Source of the DNA: Xenophilus arseniciresistens | GTDB lineage: Bacteria; Pseudomonadota; Gammaproteobacteria; Burkholderiales; Burkholderiaceae_C | DNA length: 64,000 bases | Assembly (NCBI RefSeq): GCF_028023875.1 | Contig: NZ_JAQIPB010000009.1 | Span: 203,616-267,615, forward strand | Direction of reading: 5' to 3' | In this document: piece after piece, positions 1-9,000 of the stretch | Layout of the letters: every line of letters begins with the position of its first letter | How positions within the stretch are numbered: the stretch's first letter is position 1 | Notes under the pieces: model-generated | Told to the model about the DNA's origin: nothing | What the model saw: the letters and a program-made list of their open reading frames with translations, nothing else | Database searches by the model: none | Translations under genes and position numbers: made by a program

Positions 1-1166
1 GGGTCCATGCCGCGCGGCCACAGCGCCCACAGGCGCAGCGGCTGCTTCATGCGCGCGGCAAAGCGGCCGGCCTCTTCGCCGGTGCCGGCGAAGTAGTCGG
101 CGCGCACGGCACCGACGATGGCGCTGCCCGTGTCCTGTGCCACCACCAGGCGCTGCAGCTGCGCCGTCGGGCCGATGGACTGCAGCCACACCGGCGTGCC
201 GTAGGGGATGGCCTCGCGGTCCACCGCGATGGAGCGGCCGGCCGTGAGCGGCACGCCCTGTGCGCCGCGCGGGCCGAAGGCCATGTCCACGTCGGCCAGC
301 GACTCTTCACGGAAGAACACATAGCGCGGATTGGCCCACAGCATCTGCTGCACGCGATGGGGGTTGTTCTGCGCCCAGGCCTTGACGTCCTCGGGCCAGC
401 GGCTGATGGGCGAAACGCCCTGGCTGGACAGCCAGGCCTGCACGCTGCGATAGGGCTGCTCGTTGGTGCCGGCAAAGGCCAGGCGCACCGTCTGCTGGCG
501 CCCGTCGGCTTCGGTGATGCGCAGGCGCCCGGAGCCCTGGATGTGCAGCATCAGCGCGTCCACGGGGTCCGCCATCCATGCGATCTCGCGGCCGCGCAGC
601 GTGGCCTGCGCTTCGGGCAGCGTTTCGAGCTGCTGGCGCGTGAAGCCCTGGCGGCCGCGCACCCAGCCCGCGGGCAGGCCGTACAGCGGCACGCGGTGCG
701 TGGCGCTGGGCTGGCGCGCGGCGTCGAAGACCGGCTCGTAGTAGCTGGTCAGCAGGCCCTCGGCCTGGCCCGCGGGCGACTCCACGCGGTAGGGCTGCAG
801 GTGCTCCATCAAAAAGACGCGCTGCTCGGCATCGGTGGCGATGGCCAGGCGCCGCAAGGGCGCACACAGCGGTGCGATGGCCGCGTTGGGCCGCTGGCAA
901 TTGGCCATCAGCGCGCCCCAGGCCTCGTGCACCGCGTCGTCCGAAAAGCCCGGCAGCTCGGCCCAGTCCACGGGCACCCAGCGGGTCTTGGGATGGGTCA
1001 GCGGCCCCGGCAGCACGCCCGTGGGCGGCGCGGCGGACGGGGGCGCGGAAGGGGTGGCGGAAGAGGCATCGGGCCCTGCGGTCTGGGGGCCGCTGGCGCA
1101 ACCGGCCAGCAATGCTGCGATCATGACGGAGGCCCAGACTGCGGGCCCCCACTTGGCTTTTCTCAT
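1..1166 (-). CDS. mltA: Membrane-bound lytic murein transglycosylase A (3' end outside window)
   Basis: This is an outer-membrane lipoprotein that cleaves peptidoglycan glycan strands to give 1,6-anhydromuramyl ends. Translating from the ATG at 1166 gives a short signal peptide ending in the lipobox LLAGC, then the MltA/3D-domain protein. Recognisable blocks are LLTSYYEP, the HIQGSGRL motif and, near the visible end, AIVGAVRADYFAGTG, which contains the catalytic aspartate region. The frame stays open to base 1, so the last residues are missing. Its start codon overlaps head-to-head with the start of the small plus-strand gene at 1165, so little promoter space exists between them. The family assignment is secure. 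Confidence 0.95.
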   Translation of the reverse strand, partial: MRKAKWGPAVWASVMIAALLAGCASGPQTAGPDASSATPSAPPSAAPPTGVLPGPLTHPKTRWVPVDWAELPGFSDDAVHEAWGALMANCQRPNAAIAPLCAPLRRLAIATDAEQRVFLMEHLQPYRVESPAGQAEGLLTSYYEPVFDAARQPSATHRVPLYGLPAGWVRGRQGFTRQQLETLPEAQATLRGREIAWMADPVDALMLHIQGSGRLRITEADGRQQTVRLAFAGTNEQPYRSVQAWLSSQGVSPISRWPEDVKAWAQNNPHRVQQMLWANPRYVFFREESLADVDMAFGPRGAQGVPLTAGRSIAVDREAIPYGTPVWLQSIGPTAQLQRLVVAQDTGSAIVGAVRADYFAGTGEEAGRFAARMKQPLRLWALWPRGMD

Positions 1167-1356
1167 GCTCGTGATTTTGCTTGAAGCCCTTGCCGCGCTG
1201 GCCCTGCTTGCCCTGATCGTTTGGTGGACCATGTTCCACGGCCGCCGCCGCGGCGAACTGGGCGAAGAGGGCCAGGACGAAGCCGCGGCCCCGCCTGCCG
1301 AACAGCGCCCGCCCGCGGCCGCCGCACGGGCACCGCACGAGCCACCGGCGCACTGA
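1165..1356 (+). CDS. Small single-pass membrane protein, function unknown
   Basis: The frame encodes 63 residues. It starts with a hydrophobic helix (about residues 2-22, ending IVWWTMF), followed by HGRRRGE and an acidic, then Ala/Pro-rich, tail. The topology fits a signal-anchored protein with a cytoplasmic basic stretch. Similar short WWTMF-containing proteins occur in Comamonadaceae as far as I recall, but I know no function. The ATG overlaps the mltA start on the other strand by two bases and has no clear Shine-Dalgarno, which counts against this exact start. The GTG two codons downstream is an alternative. Confidence 0.45.
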   Translation: MLVILLEALAALALLALIVWWTMFHGRRRGELGEEGQDEAAAPPAEQRPPAAAARAPHEPPAH

Positions 1357-1720
1357 ATCCCCGCCCCGGCCAGGCCACCCTGCCGCGGTGCACCGAGCCC
1401 CTGTCGGACGCTGCGCCATGACCGCGTGCGCGCCCGGCGCGAGCTGCGCCGACGCAGTGCCCAGGCCATGGCGCTGCGTTAAGGTGAGGCCCGTTGCCTG
1501 TGCGGCCGCATCCCTGAGTGAACGGTGTCACACAAGTCGATGACTTTTGCGCAGTGCTCACACTCGGATACGCCGGCAACAAGCAGCAGACACGAATGGG
1601 CCCGGTTCTTCGGTTCTCATACGCAGCGCCGCAGCGCGGTCGTGGTCTTCATTCAAAGGATCGCAGCCACTGCGTTTGCAACGGCCCCGGTTTGCGGGCC
1701 TCACCTTCAGGAGAAAAAAG
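1357..1720. other. Intergenic region upstream of the OmpA-type lipoprotein
   Basis: No convincing gene lies in these 364 bases. The first part is GC-rich and structured. The last 200 bases are less GC-rich and probably hold the promoter and leader of the OmpA-type gene, whose ribosome-binding site (AGGAG) sits just before 1721. I could not pick out a credible -35/-10 pair. Confidence 0.4.
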
Positions 1721-2377
1721 ATGCAAAGCAAACTCGTTCTGAGCACCGTCGCCATCGCCGTGGCCCTCACCGGCTGCGCCGGCATGAGCGACACCCAGCG
1801 CAACACCGGCATCGGCGCCGGCGTGGGCGCACTGGGCGGCGCGGCCATCGGCGCTGCCACGGGCAACAGCCGCTCGGCCGCCACGGGCGCAGCCATCGGC
1901 GCCGGCGTGGGTGCGCTGGGCGGCTATCTGTGGTCGCAGCGCATGGAAGCGCAAAAGCGCCAGATGGAACAGGCCACGCAGGGCACGGGCATCCAGGTCT
2001 CCCAGACGGCCAACAACGAGCTGAAGCTGGCCATCCCCAGCGACGCGGGCTTCGACACCGGCCGCGCCAACATCAAGCCCCAGCTGGCCGGCGTGCTGGA
2101 CCAGTTCTCGGGCGGCCTGCGCAACAACCCGAACGCCGAAGTGCGCATCATCGGCCACACCGACAGCACCGGCAGCGACGCGGTCAACAACCCGCTGTCG
2201 GTGGAGCGGGCCGCTTCCACGCGCGACTACCTGGTCTCGCGCGGCGTGCGCGCGCAGGCCATCCAGATCGACGGCCGCGGCTCGCGCGAACCCGTGGCCA
2301 ACAACAACACCGACAGCGGCCGCGCACAGAACCGCCGCGTGGAGGTCTACGTGGGTGAGCGTCCGGCGCAGGGCTGA
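1721..2377 (+). CDS. OmpA-family lipoprotein with glycine-zipper segment (YiaD-like)
   Basis: The 218-residue protein starts at the ATG with AGGAG eight bases upstream. A signal peptide ends in the lipobox LTGC (Cys about residue 19). Residues 30-70 form Gly/Ala-rich glycine-zipper hairpins (GIGAGVGALGGAAIG and a second copy), which usually insert in or lie on the membrane. Residues 105-212 form an OmpA C-terminal domain with the peptidoglycan-binding signature IIGHTDSTGSDAVN and the terminal NRRVEVYV. It probably anchors the outer membrane to the cell wall. A hairpin terminator follows directly, so it looks monocistronic. Confidence 0.9.
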   Translation: MQSKLVLSTVAIAVALTGCAGMSDTQRNTGIGAGVGALGGAAIGAATGNSRSAATGAAIGAGVGALGGYLWSQRMEAQKRQMEQATQGTGIQVSQTANNELKLAIPSDAGFDTGRANIKPQLAGVLDQFSGGLRNNPNAEVRIIGHTDSTGSDAVNNPLSVERAASTRDYLVSRGVRAQAIQIDGRGSREPVANNNTDSGRAQNRRVEVYVGERPAQG

Positions 2378-2399
2378 TTCGAAAAAAAGCCCCCGGCGC

Positions 2400-2447
2400 A
2401 AGCCGGCTGCATGCCCCGCAATTGCGGGGTGCTCAGCCGGCTTTCTT
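2400..2447 (+). terminator. Rho-independent terminator after the OmpA-type lipoprotein gene
   Basis: AAGCCGGCTG (2400-2409) pairs with CAGCCGGCTT (2434-2443), and an inner hairpin CCCCGCAA/TTGCGGGG lies in the loop. TTTCTT follows. It sits 23 bases past the stop and before the convergent response-regulator gene. Confidence 0.8.
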
Positions 2448-2475
2448 GTTGCTGCAAAGGCGGTGCGGTCAGGCC

Positions 2476-3108
2476 TCACACCCCGCGCAGCAAATTCGCC
2501 AGCTCCACCGCGGACTTGACCGACATCTTGTCGAAGACCTTGGCGCGGTGGACTTCGACGGTGCGCACGCTGATGTTGAGCTGCTCGGCGATCAGCTTGT
2601 TGGGCAGGCCCTCGACCACGCAGCGCATCACATCGCGCTCGCGCTCGCTCAGTTCGGCCACGAGGTCGGTGACATGGGCGCGCGCCTGGCGCGCGGCGAT
2701 GGCGGCCCGGGACTGCGCGAGCGCGCGCTCGACGCGGTCCACCAGGGCGTTGTCCGAAGAAGGCTTTTCGCAAAAGTCGAAGGCCCCGCGCTTGACCAGA
2801 TCCACGGCCGTGGAGACGTCCGCATGGCCGGTCAGGAAGATCACGGGCATTTCCACCAGCCAGGCCTGCGCGCTGAGCCGGTCGAACAGCTCCAGCCCGC
2901 TGGTGCCGGGCATGCGCACGTCCAGCAGCAGGCAGCGCGGCAGGTCGCGCTCGGCCGGGGTCAAGGTGCTCAGGCGGGGCCAGAAGGCGTCGGCGCTTTC
3001 ATAGTGTTCGCTGGGCAGGCGGCGTGAGCGTAGCAGCCAGGCCATGGCTTCGCGCACGCTGGCGTCGTCGTCCACGAGGAAGATCAGGGCATCGATGGAA
3101 GGCTGCAT
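2476..3108 (-). CDS. FixJ/DctR-type response regulator
   Basis: The protein has 210 residues: a receiver domain (about 8-122) and a LuxR/FixJ helix-turn-helix (about 145-208). The receiver shows the acidic pocket DDD (13-15), the phosphoacceptor D63 in LLLDVRMPG, T84 in FLTGHAD, and a lysine in CEKP. The HTH carries the FixJ-like ELSEREREV-type entry and NKLIAEQLNISVRTVEVHRA. The gene lies 5 bases after the sensor-kinase gene, so the two are almost certainly co-transcribed. The nearest characterised group is DctR/FixJ/TtrR. The DctR assignment is inference from the partner kinase, and no dicarboxylate transporter gene is in the window. Confidence 0.88.
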   Translation of the reverse strand: MQPSIDALIFLVDDDASVREAMAWLLRSRRLPSEHYESADAFWPRLSTLTPAERDLPRCLLLDVRMPGTSGLELFDRLSAQAWLVEMPVIFLTGHADVSTAVDLVKRGAFDFCEKPSSDNALVDRVERALAQSRAAIAARQARAHVTDLVAELSERERDVMRCVVEGLPNKLIAEQLNISVRTVEVHRAKVFDKMSVKSAVELANLLRGV

Positions 3109-3113
3109 GGCGT

Positions 3114-5228
3114 TCAGGCGACAGGGAGTGTGAAACGGAACACCGTGCCGCGCGGTTCATTCGGCATGTGGATCAGTGCGCCGCCGTGCTGCTCGACCAC
3201 GGTGCGGCACAGGCTCAGGCCCAGGCCCATGCCTTCGGCGCGGGTGGTGAAGAAGGGCGTGAACAGGCGCTCCTGCACGTCGGGCTGGATGCCCACGCCC
3301 AGGTCGCTGACGCTGAATTCCACCCACTGCCGCGAGGGCGTCGTGCCCTCTTCCTGGCCGGGGTGCGGCACGCGCTCGGCGCGCAGGGTCAGCACCCGTT
3401 CGCGCAGCTCGCGCCGGTCCATGGCCTGCATGCCGTTGCGCACCAGGTTCAGCAAGACCTGTTCGACCAGGGTGCGGTCGCAATGCACGGGCGGCAGGTC
3501 GGTGGCGGCCTGCACCACGATCTGCGCGCCGATCTTTCGCGCCTGCAGCCGGGCCAGCGGCATCACGGCCTCGAACAGGGCCAGCGGCACCACGGCTTCG
3601 CGCGTGCGGTCGCGCCGCCGCACGAAGTCATGCACGCTGCGGATCACCTGCCCTGCGCGCTCGGCCTGTTCGGCGATGCGGCGCACGGCCAGGCGCAGGT
3701 CCTGCTGCGCAGGCGCATCGGCCGGCGCGCTGGTGCCCAGCAGGTTCAGCGAGCCATTGGCATAGCTGGCGATGGCCGCCAGCGGCTGGGTGAGCTCGTG
3801 GCTCATCAGCGAGGCCATTTCGCCCACGGTGGCCAGGCGGGCGCTGGCCTGCAGCCGTTCCAGGCTGGCGCGCGAGATTTCCTCGATGCGCCGCTGCTCG
3901 CTCAGGTCGATGAAGGCGCTCATCCAGCCGGTCTGCACGCGCTGGGCATTGACCAGCGGGGCTTCGAAGATCTGTACCGGAAAGCGGCTGCCGTCCTTGC
4001 GCTGGAAGATCGATTCAAAGCCTTCCTGCGCCGTCACGCCGCTGGCCTGGCGCTGCCACTGGCGGGCGCGGTATTCGGTCTTGAGTTCGGAGGGCCAGTA
4101 GGGCACGTCCACATCGCTGGTGCCCACCAGCTCTTCGGCCGAAAAGCCCACCATGGCACAGAAGGCCGGGTTGACGTAGGTGATGCGGCCCATGAGGTCG
4201 CGCGCGCGCAGGCCCGTGATCAGCGAGTTCTCCATGGCCTTGCGAAAGGCCAGCGCGTCCGACAGCTCATGCTCGGCGCGCAGGCGCCGGCGCGTGTCGC
4301 GCGCCAGCAGCACCAGCACCGAGACCAGCGCGATCGACATGCCCGTCACCAGCGCCGTGAGCACGTTGGGGAAGAGGTCGGGCGCCTGGCGCCAGCCATT
4401 GACGCGGAACATGTAGCTCACGCCCGGCAGCTCCAGCGGCTGCTGGGCGCTGAAGACGCGGTTGCCCGCACGCCGCGCCGCGCCGATGCTGACCAGCCGT
4501 GTGCCGTCGAGTTCGTTGAGCGACACCTCCTGCCCGCGCGTCATGTCGGCCGGGATGCTTTCGGTCAGCAGCGCGCGCAGGCCGTAGGTGGCGACCATGA
4601 ATTCGCCGTCGGGCGTGGGCACGCAGGCTTCCATCACTTCCAGCCCGCCCGAGGCATCGGCCACCGGCAGGTAGTGGCTGGCGGAGTAGGCGCCGCTGCG
4701 CTGCGCGCGCGCCTGCAGGCAGGCCTGTTCCACTTCGACCGGCAGCCCTTCGCGCCGCGCGGGGCTGAAGGGCGAGGGGCGATAAGGCGTGTCGGCGGCC
4801 GCGCGCGTGCGCAGTGCGGCATCGCGCCACTCCACGCGCAGCCATTCGCGTTGTTCGTGCAGCAGGGCCTGGGCGTCCTGCTGCCAGCGCTCGGTGCTTT
4901 CGCGGCTGGCCTGCAGCGCCAGCAGGCTCTGCTGGTTGCGCGTCAGGTCGGCGCGCATGTCGAGCACGGCCAGGTCGGTGTCGCGCTCGAGCCGGCTTTG
5001 CACCTGCTCGACCTCGTGCCGGCCCGCGAGCCAGACCACGGTGACCAGCAGGCCCAGCACCAGCACCGCCAGCAGCAGCCACAGGAACCAGCGCCGCCAC
5101 AGCGAGCGCACGGTGCGCCACAGCGAAAGCCAGGGCGCCGCCGTCTCCTGCGCCGCCTGCGGGGCCGGCGGCGCGGGTTCGGGTTCGGGCATCGAGGTGT
5201 CCGAGGGCAGGGTGGCGCTCATCGACAA
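3114..5228 (-). CDS. PAS-domain sensor histidine kinase (DctS-like)
   Basis: This 704-residue inner-membrane kinase has one transmembrane helix at about 47-68 and a second at about 285-306, with a periplasmic sensing region of some 215 residues between them. A PAS domain follows (about 325-440). Then comes a HisKA dimerisation helix whose phosphorylated His lies in MSHELTQPLAAIASYANG, typical of the DctS/FixL group. The HATPase domain shows NLVRNGMQA, DLGVGI and GMGLGLSLC. It is followed directly by its response regulator and lies 18 bases downstream of the nitrilase gene. Its ligand is unknown; C4-dicarboxylate is a guess from the family. The start could also be the ATG two codons in (5222). 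Confidence 0.88.
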   Translation of the reverse strand: MSMSATLPSDTSMPEPEPAPPAPQAAQETAAPWLSLWRTVRSLWRRWFLWLLLAVLVLGLLVTVVWLAGRHEVEQVQSRLERDTDLAVLDMRADLTRNQQSLLALQASRESTERWQQDAQALLHEQREWLRVEWRDAALRTRAAADTPYRPSPFSPARREGLPVEVEQACLQARAQRSGAYSASHYLPVADASGGLEVMEACVPTPDGEFMVATYGLRALLTESIPADMTRGQEVSLNELDGTRLVSIGAARRAGNRVFSAQQPLELPGVSYMFRVNGWRQAPDLFPNVLTALVTGMSIALVSVLVLLARDTRRRLRAEHELSDALAFRKAMENSLITGLRARDLMGRITYVNPAFCAMVGFSAEELVGTSDVDVPYWPSELKTEYRARQWQRQASGVTAQEGFESIFQRKDGSRFPVQIFEAPLVNAQRVQTGWMSAFIDLSEQRRIEEISRASLERLQASARLATVGEMASLMSHELTQPLAAIASYANGSLNLLGTSAPADAPAQQDLRLAVRRIAEQAERAGQVIRSVHDFVRRRDRTREAVVPLALFEAVMPLARLQARKIGAQIVVQAATDLPPVHCDRTLVEQVLLNLVRNGMQAMDRRELRERVLTLRAERVPHPGQEEGTTPSRQWVEFSVSDLGVGIQPDVQERLFTPFFTTRAEGMGLGLSLCRTVVEQHGGALIHMPNEPRGTVFRFTLPVA

Positions 5229-5246
5229 GGCGGTGGGCTCAGTCTC

Positions 5247-6065
5247 TCAGAGCACGCAGTGCGTGAGTGCGGGCAGCTGGTGGCGGCACTGCTGGAGGCG
5301 CGCGGGGTCCAGCTCGGCCAGCACCACGCCTTCTCCGGTGGCGCGCTGGGCCAGCACCTGGCCCCAGGGGTCGGCGATCAGGCTCTGGCCCCAGGTGCGC
5401 CGGCCGTTCTCGTGCGTGCCGCCCTGCGCGGCGGCGCAGACCCAGGCCAGGTTCTCGATGGCACGCGCGCGCAGCAACACCTCCCAGTGCGCCTGGCCCG
5501 TGGTGTGGGTGAAGGCGGCGGGCACCAGCAGCAGGTCGGCACCCTGGCGCGCCAGCGCGCGGTACAGCTCCGGGAAGCGCAGGTCGTAGCACACCGACAG
5601 GCCCACGCGCCAGCGCTGGCCGTCGCGCGCCTGCAGCTCGAAGCACACGGGCTCGCGGCCGGGCGCGATCACGCGGGCTTCGTCATAGCTTTCGCCCAGG
5701 CCGCTGTCGAAGCGGAACAGGTGGATCTTGTCGTAGCGCGCCACGCATGCGCCCGTGGGGCCGTAGACCAGCGTGCTGTTGAACACATGCGCGTCGTCAT
5801 GGGCCTGCAGCGGCAGCGTGCCGCCCACGATCCACAGGCCCAGCGCGCGTGCCTGCGCGGCCAGAAAGTCCTGCACCGGGCCGGCGCCAGACTGTTCGCG
5901 CAGCGCCAGCTTGTCGCCTTCCTGGCGGCCCATGAGGCAGAAGTACTCGGGCAGCACGGCCAGCTCGGCGCCGGCATCGGCTGCCTCCTGCAAGAGCGCC
6001 TGGGCGCGGGCCAGGTTGGCCTCGCGCGAGACGCCGGACACCATCTGAAGCGCAGCGACTTTCAT
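5247..6065 (-). CDS. Carbon-nitrogen hydrolase of the Nit1/Nit2 nitrilase branch
   Basis: The 272-residue cytoplasmic amidase has the complete nitrilase-superfamily triad: E40 in VLPEY, K113 in YDKIHLF and C159 in SVCYDLRFPELYR. The YDKIHLFRFD block and length fit the Nit branch, which hydrolyses deaminated glutathione and omega-amidase-type substrates, so metabolite repair is the likely role. Its ATG overlaps the yhdP stop as ATGA, indicating translational coupling. The frame is open far upstream inside yhdP, but only the MKVAALQM start gives the family N-terminus. Confidence 0.88.
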   Translation of the reverse strand: MKVAALQMVSGVSREANLARAQALLQEAADAGAELAVLPEYFCLMGRQEGDKLALREQSGAGPVQDFLAAQARALGLWIVGGTLPLQAHDDAHVFNSTLVYGPTGACVARYDKIHLFRFDSGLGESYDEARVIAPGREPVCFELQARDGQRWRVGLSVCYDLRFPELYRALARQGADLLLVPAAFTHTTGQAHWEVLLRARAIENLAWVCAAAQGGTHENGRRTWGQSLIADPWGQVLAQRATGEGVVLAELDPARLQQCRHQLPALTHCVL

Positions 6066-9000
6066 GGCGTGTGGTTCTCCGTCGGTGGGGTGCTGCGCGC
6101 GCCGCCGAGCATCCAGTCGGGCAGGCCGGGCAGCGAGGGAACGGGCAGCGAAGGCAGGGCCGGCAGGTCGGGCAGCAGCCGGGGCAGCGGCGTGACCGGC
6201 GCGGGCGGTGCGCCGCCCGCACTCGCGCCGGTGGTGCGCCGCGGCACCTGCGTGACGCGCGGGTCGGCCCAGGTGCCGGCGATCTCGAACTCGCGCGTGG
6301 TGGCGGCCACCAGCGGGCGGCTGAGCACGGCCTGCGCCAGGAAGGCGCCGATGCCGATGGCCGGGTTGATGGCCGTGGCCACCAGCGCCGCGGTGCCGGC
6401 GTTGATCTCGGGCACCACCACCACCCGCAGGTTCTGCGTCTCGTGCGCGATGTCGGCCGAGCCTTCCATCAGCACCGCGGCATTCACGCCCTTCATCTGC
6501 AGGTTGTTGGTCTGGGCCACGCCGTTGCTGATGCGCGCGTCGCCGCGGATGAAATCGAAGGCGAAGCCGGCGCTGAAGATGTCGCGGAAGTCCAGCGTGA
6601 AGCGGCGCGGCAGCGCCTGCAGGCTCAGCACGCCCAGCAGCTTGGCGATGCCGGGCTCGGCCTTGAGGAACTGGCCCGAGTTCACGTCCAGGTGCAGCTG
6701 GCCCGCCAGGCTGGGATGGTCGATGGCAAAGGGCGAGCCGCGCCACTGCACCTGGCCGGCCAGCGCGCCCTGGCCGCGCGCCAGCACGTCGGCCATGCCG
6801 AAGCGCCTGAGCAGCGCGCCCGCATCCTGAATGGCCAGGTGGAAGTCCAGCGCGGTCTGGCGCGGCCCGCTGGCGGCGCCCGGCACGGCCGACCACTTGC
6901 CCTGGGCGCGGAATTCGGCCTCGGGCGTCTTGAGGTTCAGCCGGTTGAGCCGCCATTCGTTGAGCGAGCCGCCCTGGTTGACGGCCTCGATCTCCAGCCG
7001 GCCCAGCTGGCGGCCGAAGAGTTCGAGCTCGTCCACCACCACGTCGAGTGCGGGCAGGGTGTGGGGCTGTTCGTCGAGCAGCGACTCCACCTGGTCGGCC
7101 GCGCCGGCCTCGATCTTCAGGCGCGCCAGCCGCGCGTGCAGCCGGCCGGCCTGGCGCAGGTTGTAGGCCACGTCGCCGCTGAGTTCGCGCGCGTCGATGC
7201 GGGCATGCCAGAGCTGGCCTTCGCGTGTGCCTGCCAGCGCCACCTGGCGCAGCGTGCGCCCGGCCACCACCAGCTCGTCGGTGTGCAGCTGCACGCGCGA
7301 GGGCGCCCAGGGGTGGTCCGCGGGCGCGGCCGCGGCGGCGCCCGGCGGCGTGCCGGCCGCCGCAGTGCCCGGGTTCATGAGCTGGCGCCAGGCATCCACG
7401 TCCACCCGCGGCAGCGCGACCTCGGCCATGGCGCCGCTGGCCGGCAGCCGGGCGGCCGTCACGGCCTCCTTGCCCAGCCGCACGGCGCCCTGCAGCAGCT
7501 TTGGCGTCTCTTCGCTCACGTCGCTGACGTAGTCGGCCGAGGCCACATCACCCAGCCGCGCCTCGAAGTGCTCGCGCAGCGGATGGCCGTCGGGGCGGCG
7601 CTCGCTGATCTGCTGGCGCACCAGCAGCGGCAGCGCGTCGGCCGCGGCCTTGTTCAGCGGCGCAGGCCAGGGCAGGCCCAGGCCCTGCAGGTCGCTGCGC
7701 AGCTCGAAGCTGGGCCGGCCCTGGCGCAGCGCCACCTGGGCGCTGTAGGCGGCGCCGCCTTCGGCACCGCGGGCCAGGCCGGTGAGCCAGGGCCATTCGT
7801 GCAGGCCGCGCAGGCCCTCGGCCGTGAAGCGGCCCTGCGCGCGCAGGTCCAGCTCGGTCTGCGCGCGGTCCCAGCGGCCCTGGCCCTGCACCTGGAAGGG
7901 ACCACCGGCCCACTGGGCCTGCAGGCCGTCGAGCGAGAAGCCGCTTTCGGTGAAGCGCAGCGGGCCCTGCACTTGCGAGAACTGCGGCGTGCCCGGCGCC
8001 AGTTGCAGGGTGTTGCCGGCCAGGCCGATCTGGGCCTGCACCTTCACGTTGGCCGAATGGGCCAGCGGCATCTGCATCTGCAGCCGGTAGTCGGCCTGGC
8101 CCTCGCCGCGCACGCCGCTGGCGAAGGCATGGGCCTCGGGCAGGGTGCGCAGCAACGGCACGCCCAGGCGCGTGAGCTCGCCCAGCGGGCCGCGCATGCG
8201 CGCATCCACCGTCAGCAGGGCGTCGTGCACGGCCATGTTGGCGATGCGGGCCTCGCCCTGGAACACCTCCATCTGCGTCGCGCCGGCCAGGTGGCCGCGC
8301 GCGTTGCGCACCTGCATGCCCGAGCGCTCGAAGATCAGCTCGCCCGACACGCCGGCCAGCGCCGGCCAGGGCAGGGTGCGCACGTCGTCGGCCGGCACCT
8401 TCGCGGCCTGCGCGGGCGGGGGCGGCGGCACATAGGCGAACTGCACGTCGCGCACCTTGGCCGCGATGCGGAATTCGCCCTGGCGCGGGTCGTTGAAAGG
8501 CACGTCCCAGAGGTCGCCGCGCACGCGGAAGTCCACCGAACTGGCCGTGCCCTGGCGCACGGCCTGCTGCACGTAGTCGCGCGTGTCCTGCGGAATGCTC
8601 AGTGGCAGGTAGCGCCACACGCGGGTGCCGTTGGCGCGCGTGAGCGTGCCCTGCAGGTCCAGCACGCCCGGAAAGCGCGAGCGGCTGCCCGAGGTGGCCG
8701 CATCGGCCGTGTGCCAGCTGGCGCGCGCCGTGCCCGCGGCGTCGGCGTTGGCAAAGCGCAGCTCGGGCACGCTCAGCTCGATGCGCTCGCCCTGGATCTT
8801 CCATTGCGCGCGCGCCGTGGCGCTGTCCAGCGGCAGCACGGGCTGCTCGAACACGCCCGGGAATTCCAGCGCACCCTGGTCGATGCTCAGTTGCGCGTGG
8901 CCGCCGTCCTGGTTCAGCTCGAAGCTGCCGCTCAGGCCGCGGATGCCCGGCGTGCCCACGGGCGGGTGCGCGGTGGGGCCGGGGGCCGGCAGCGGCACAT

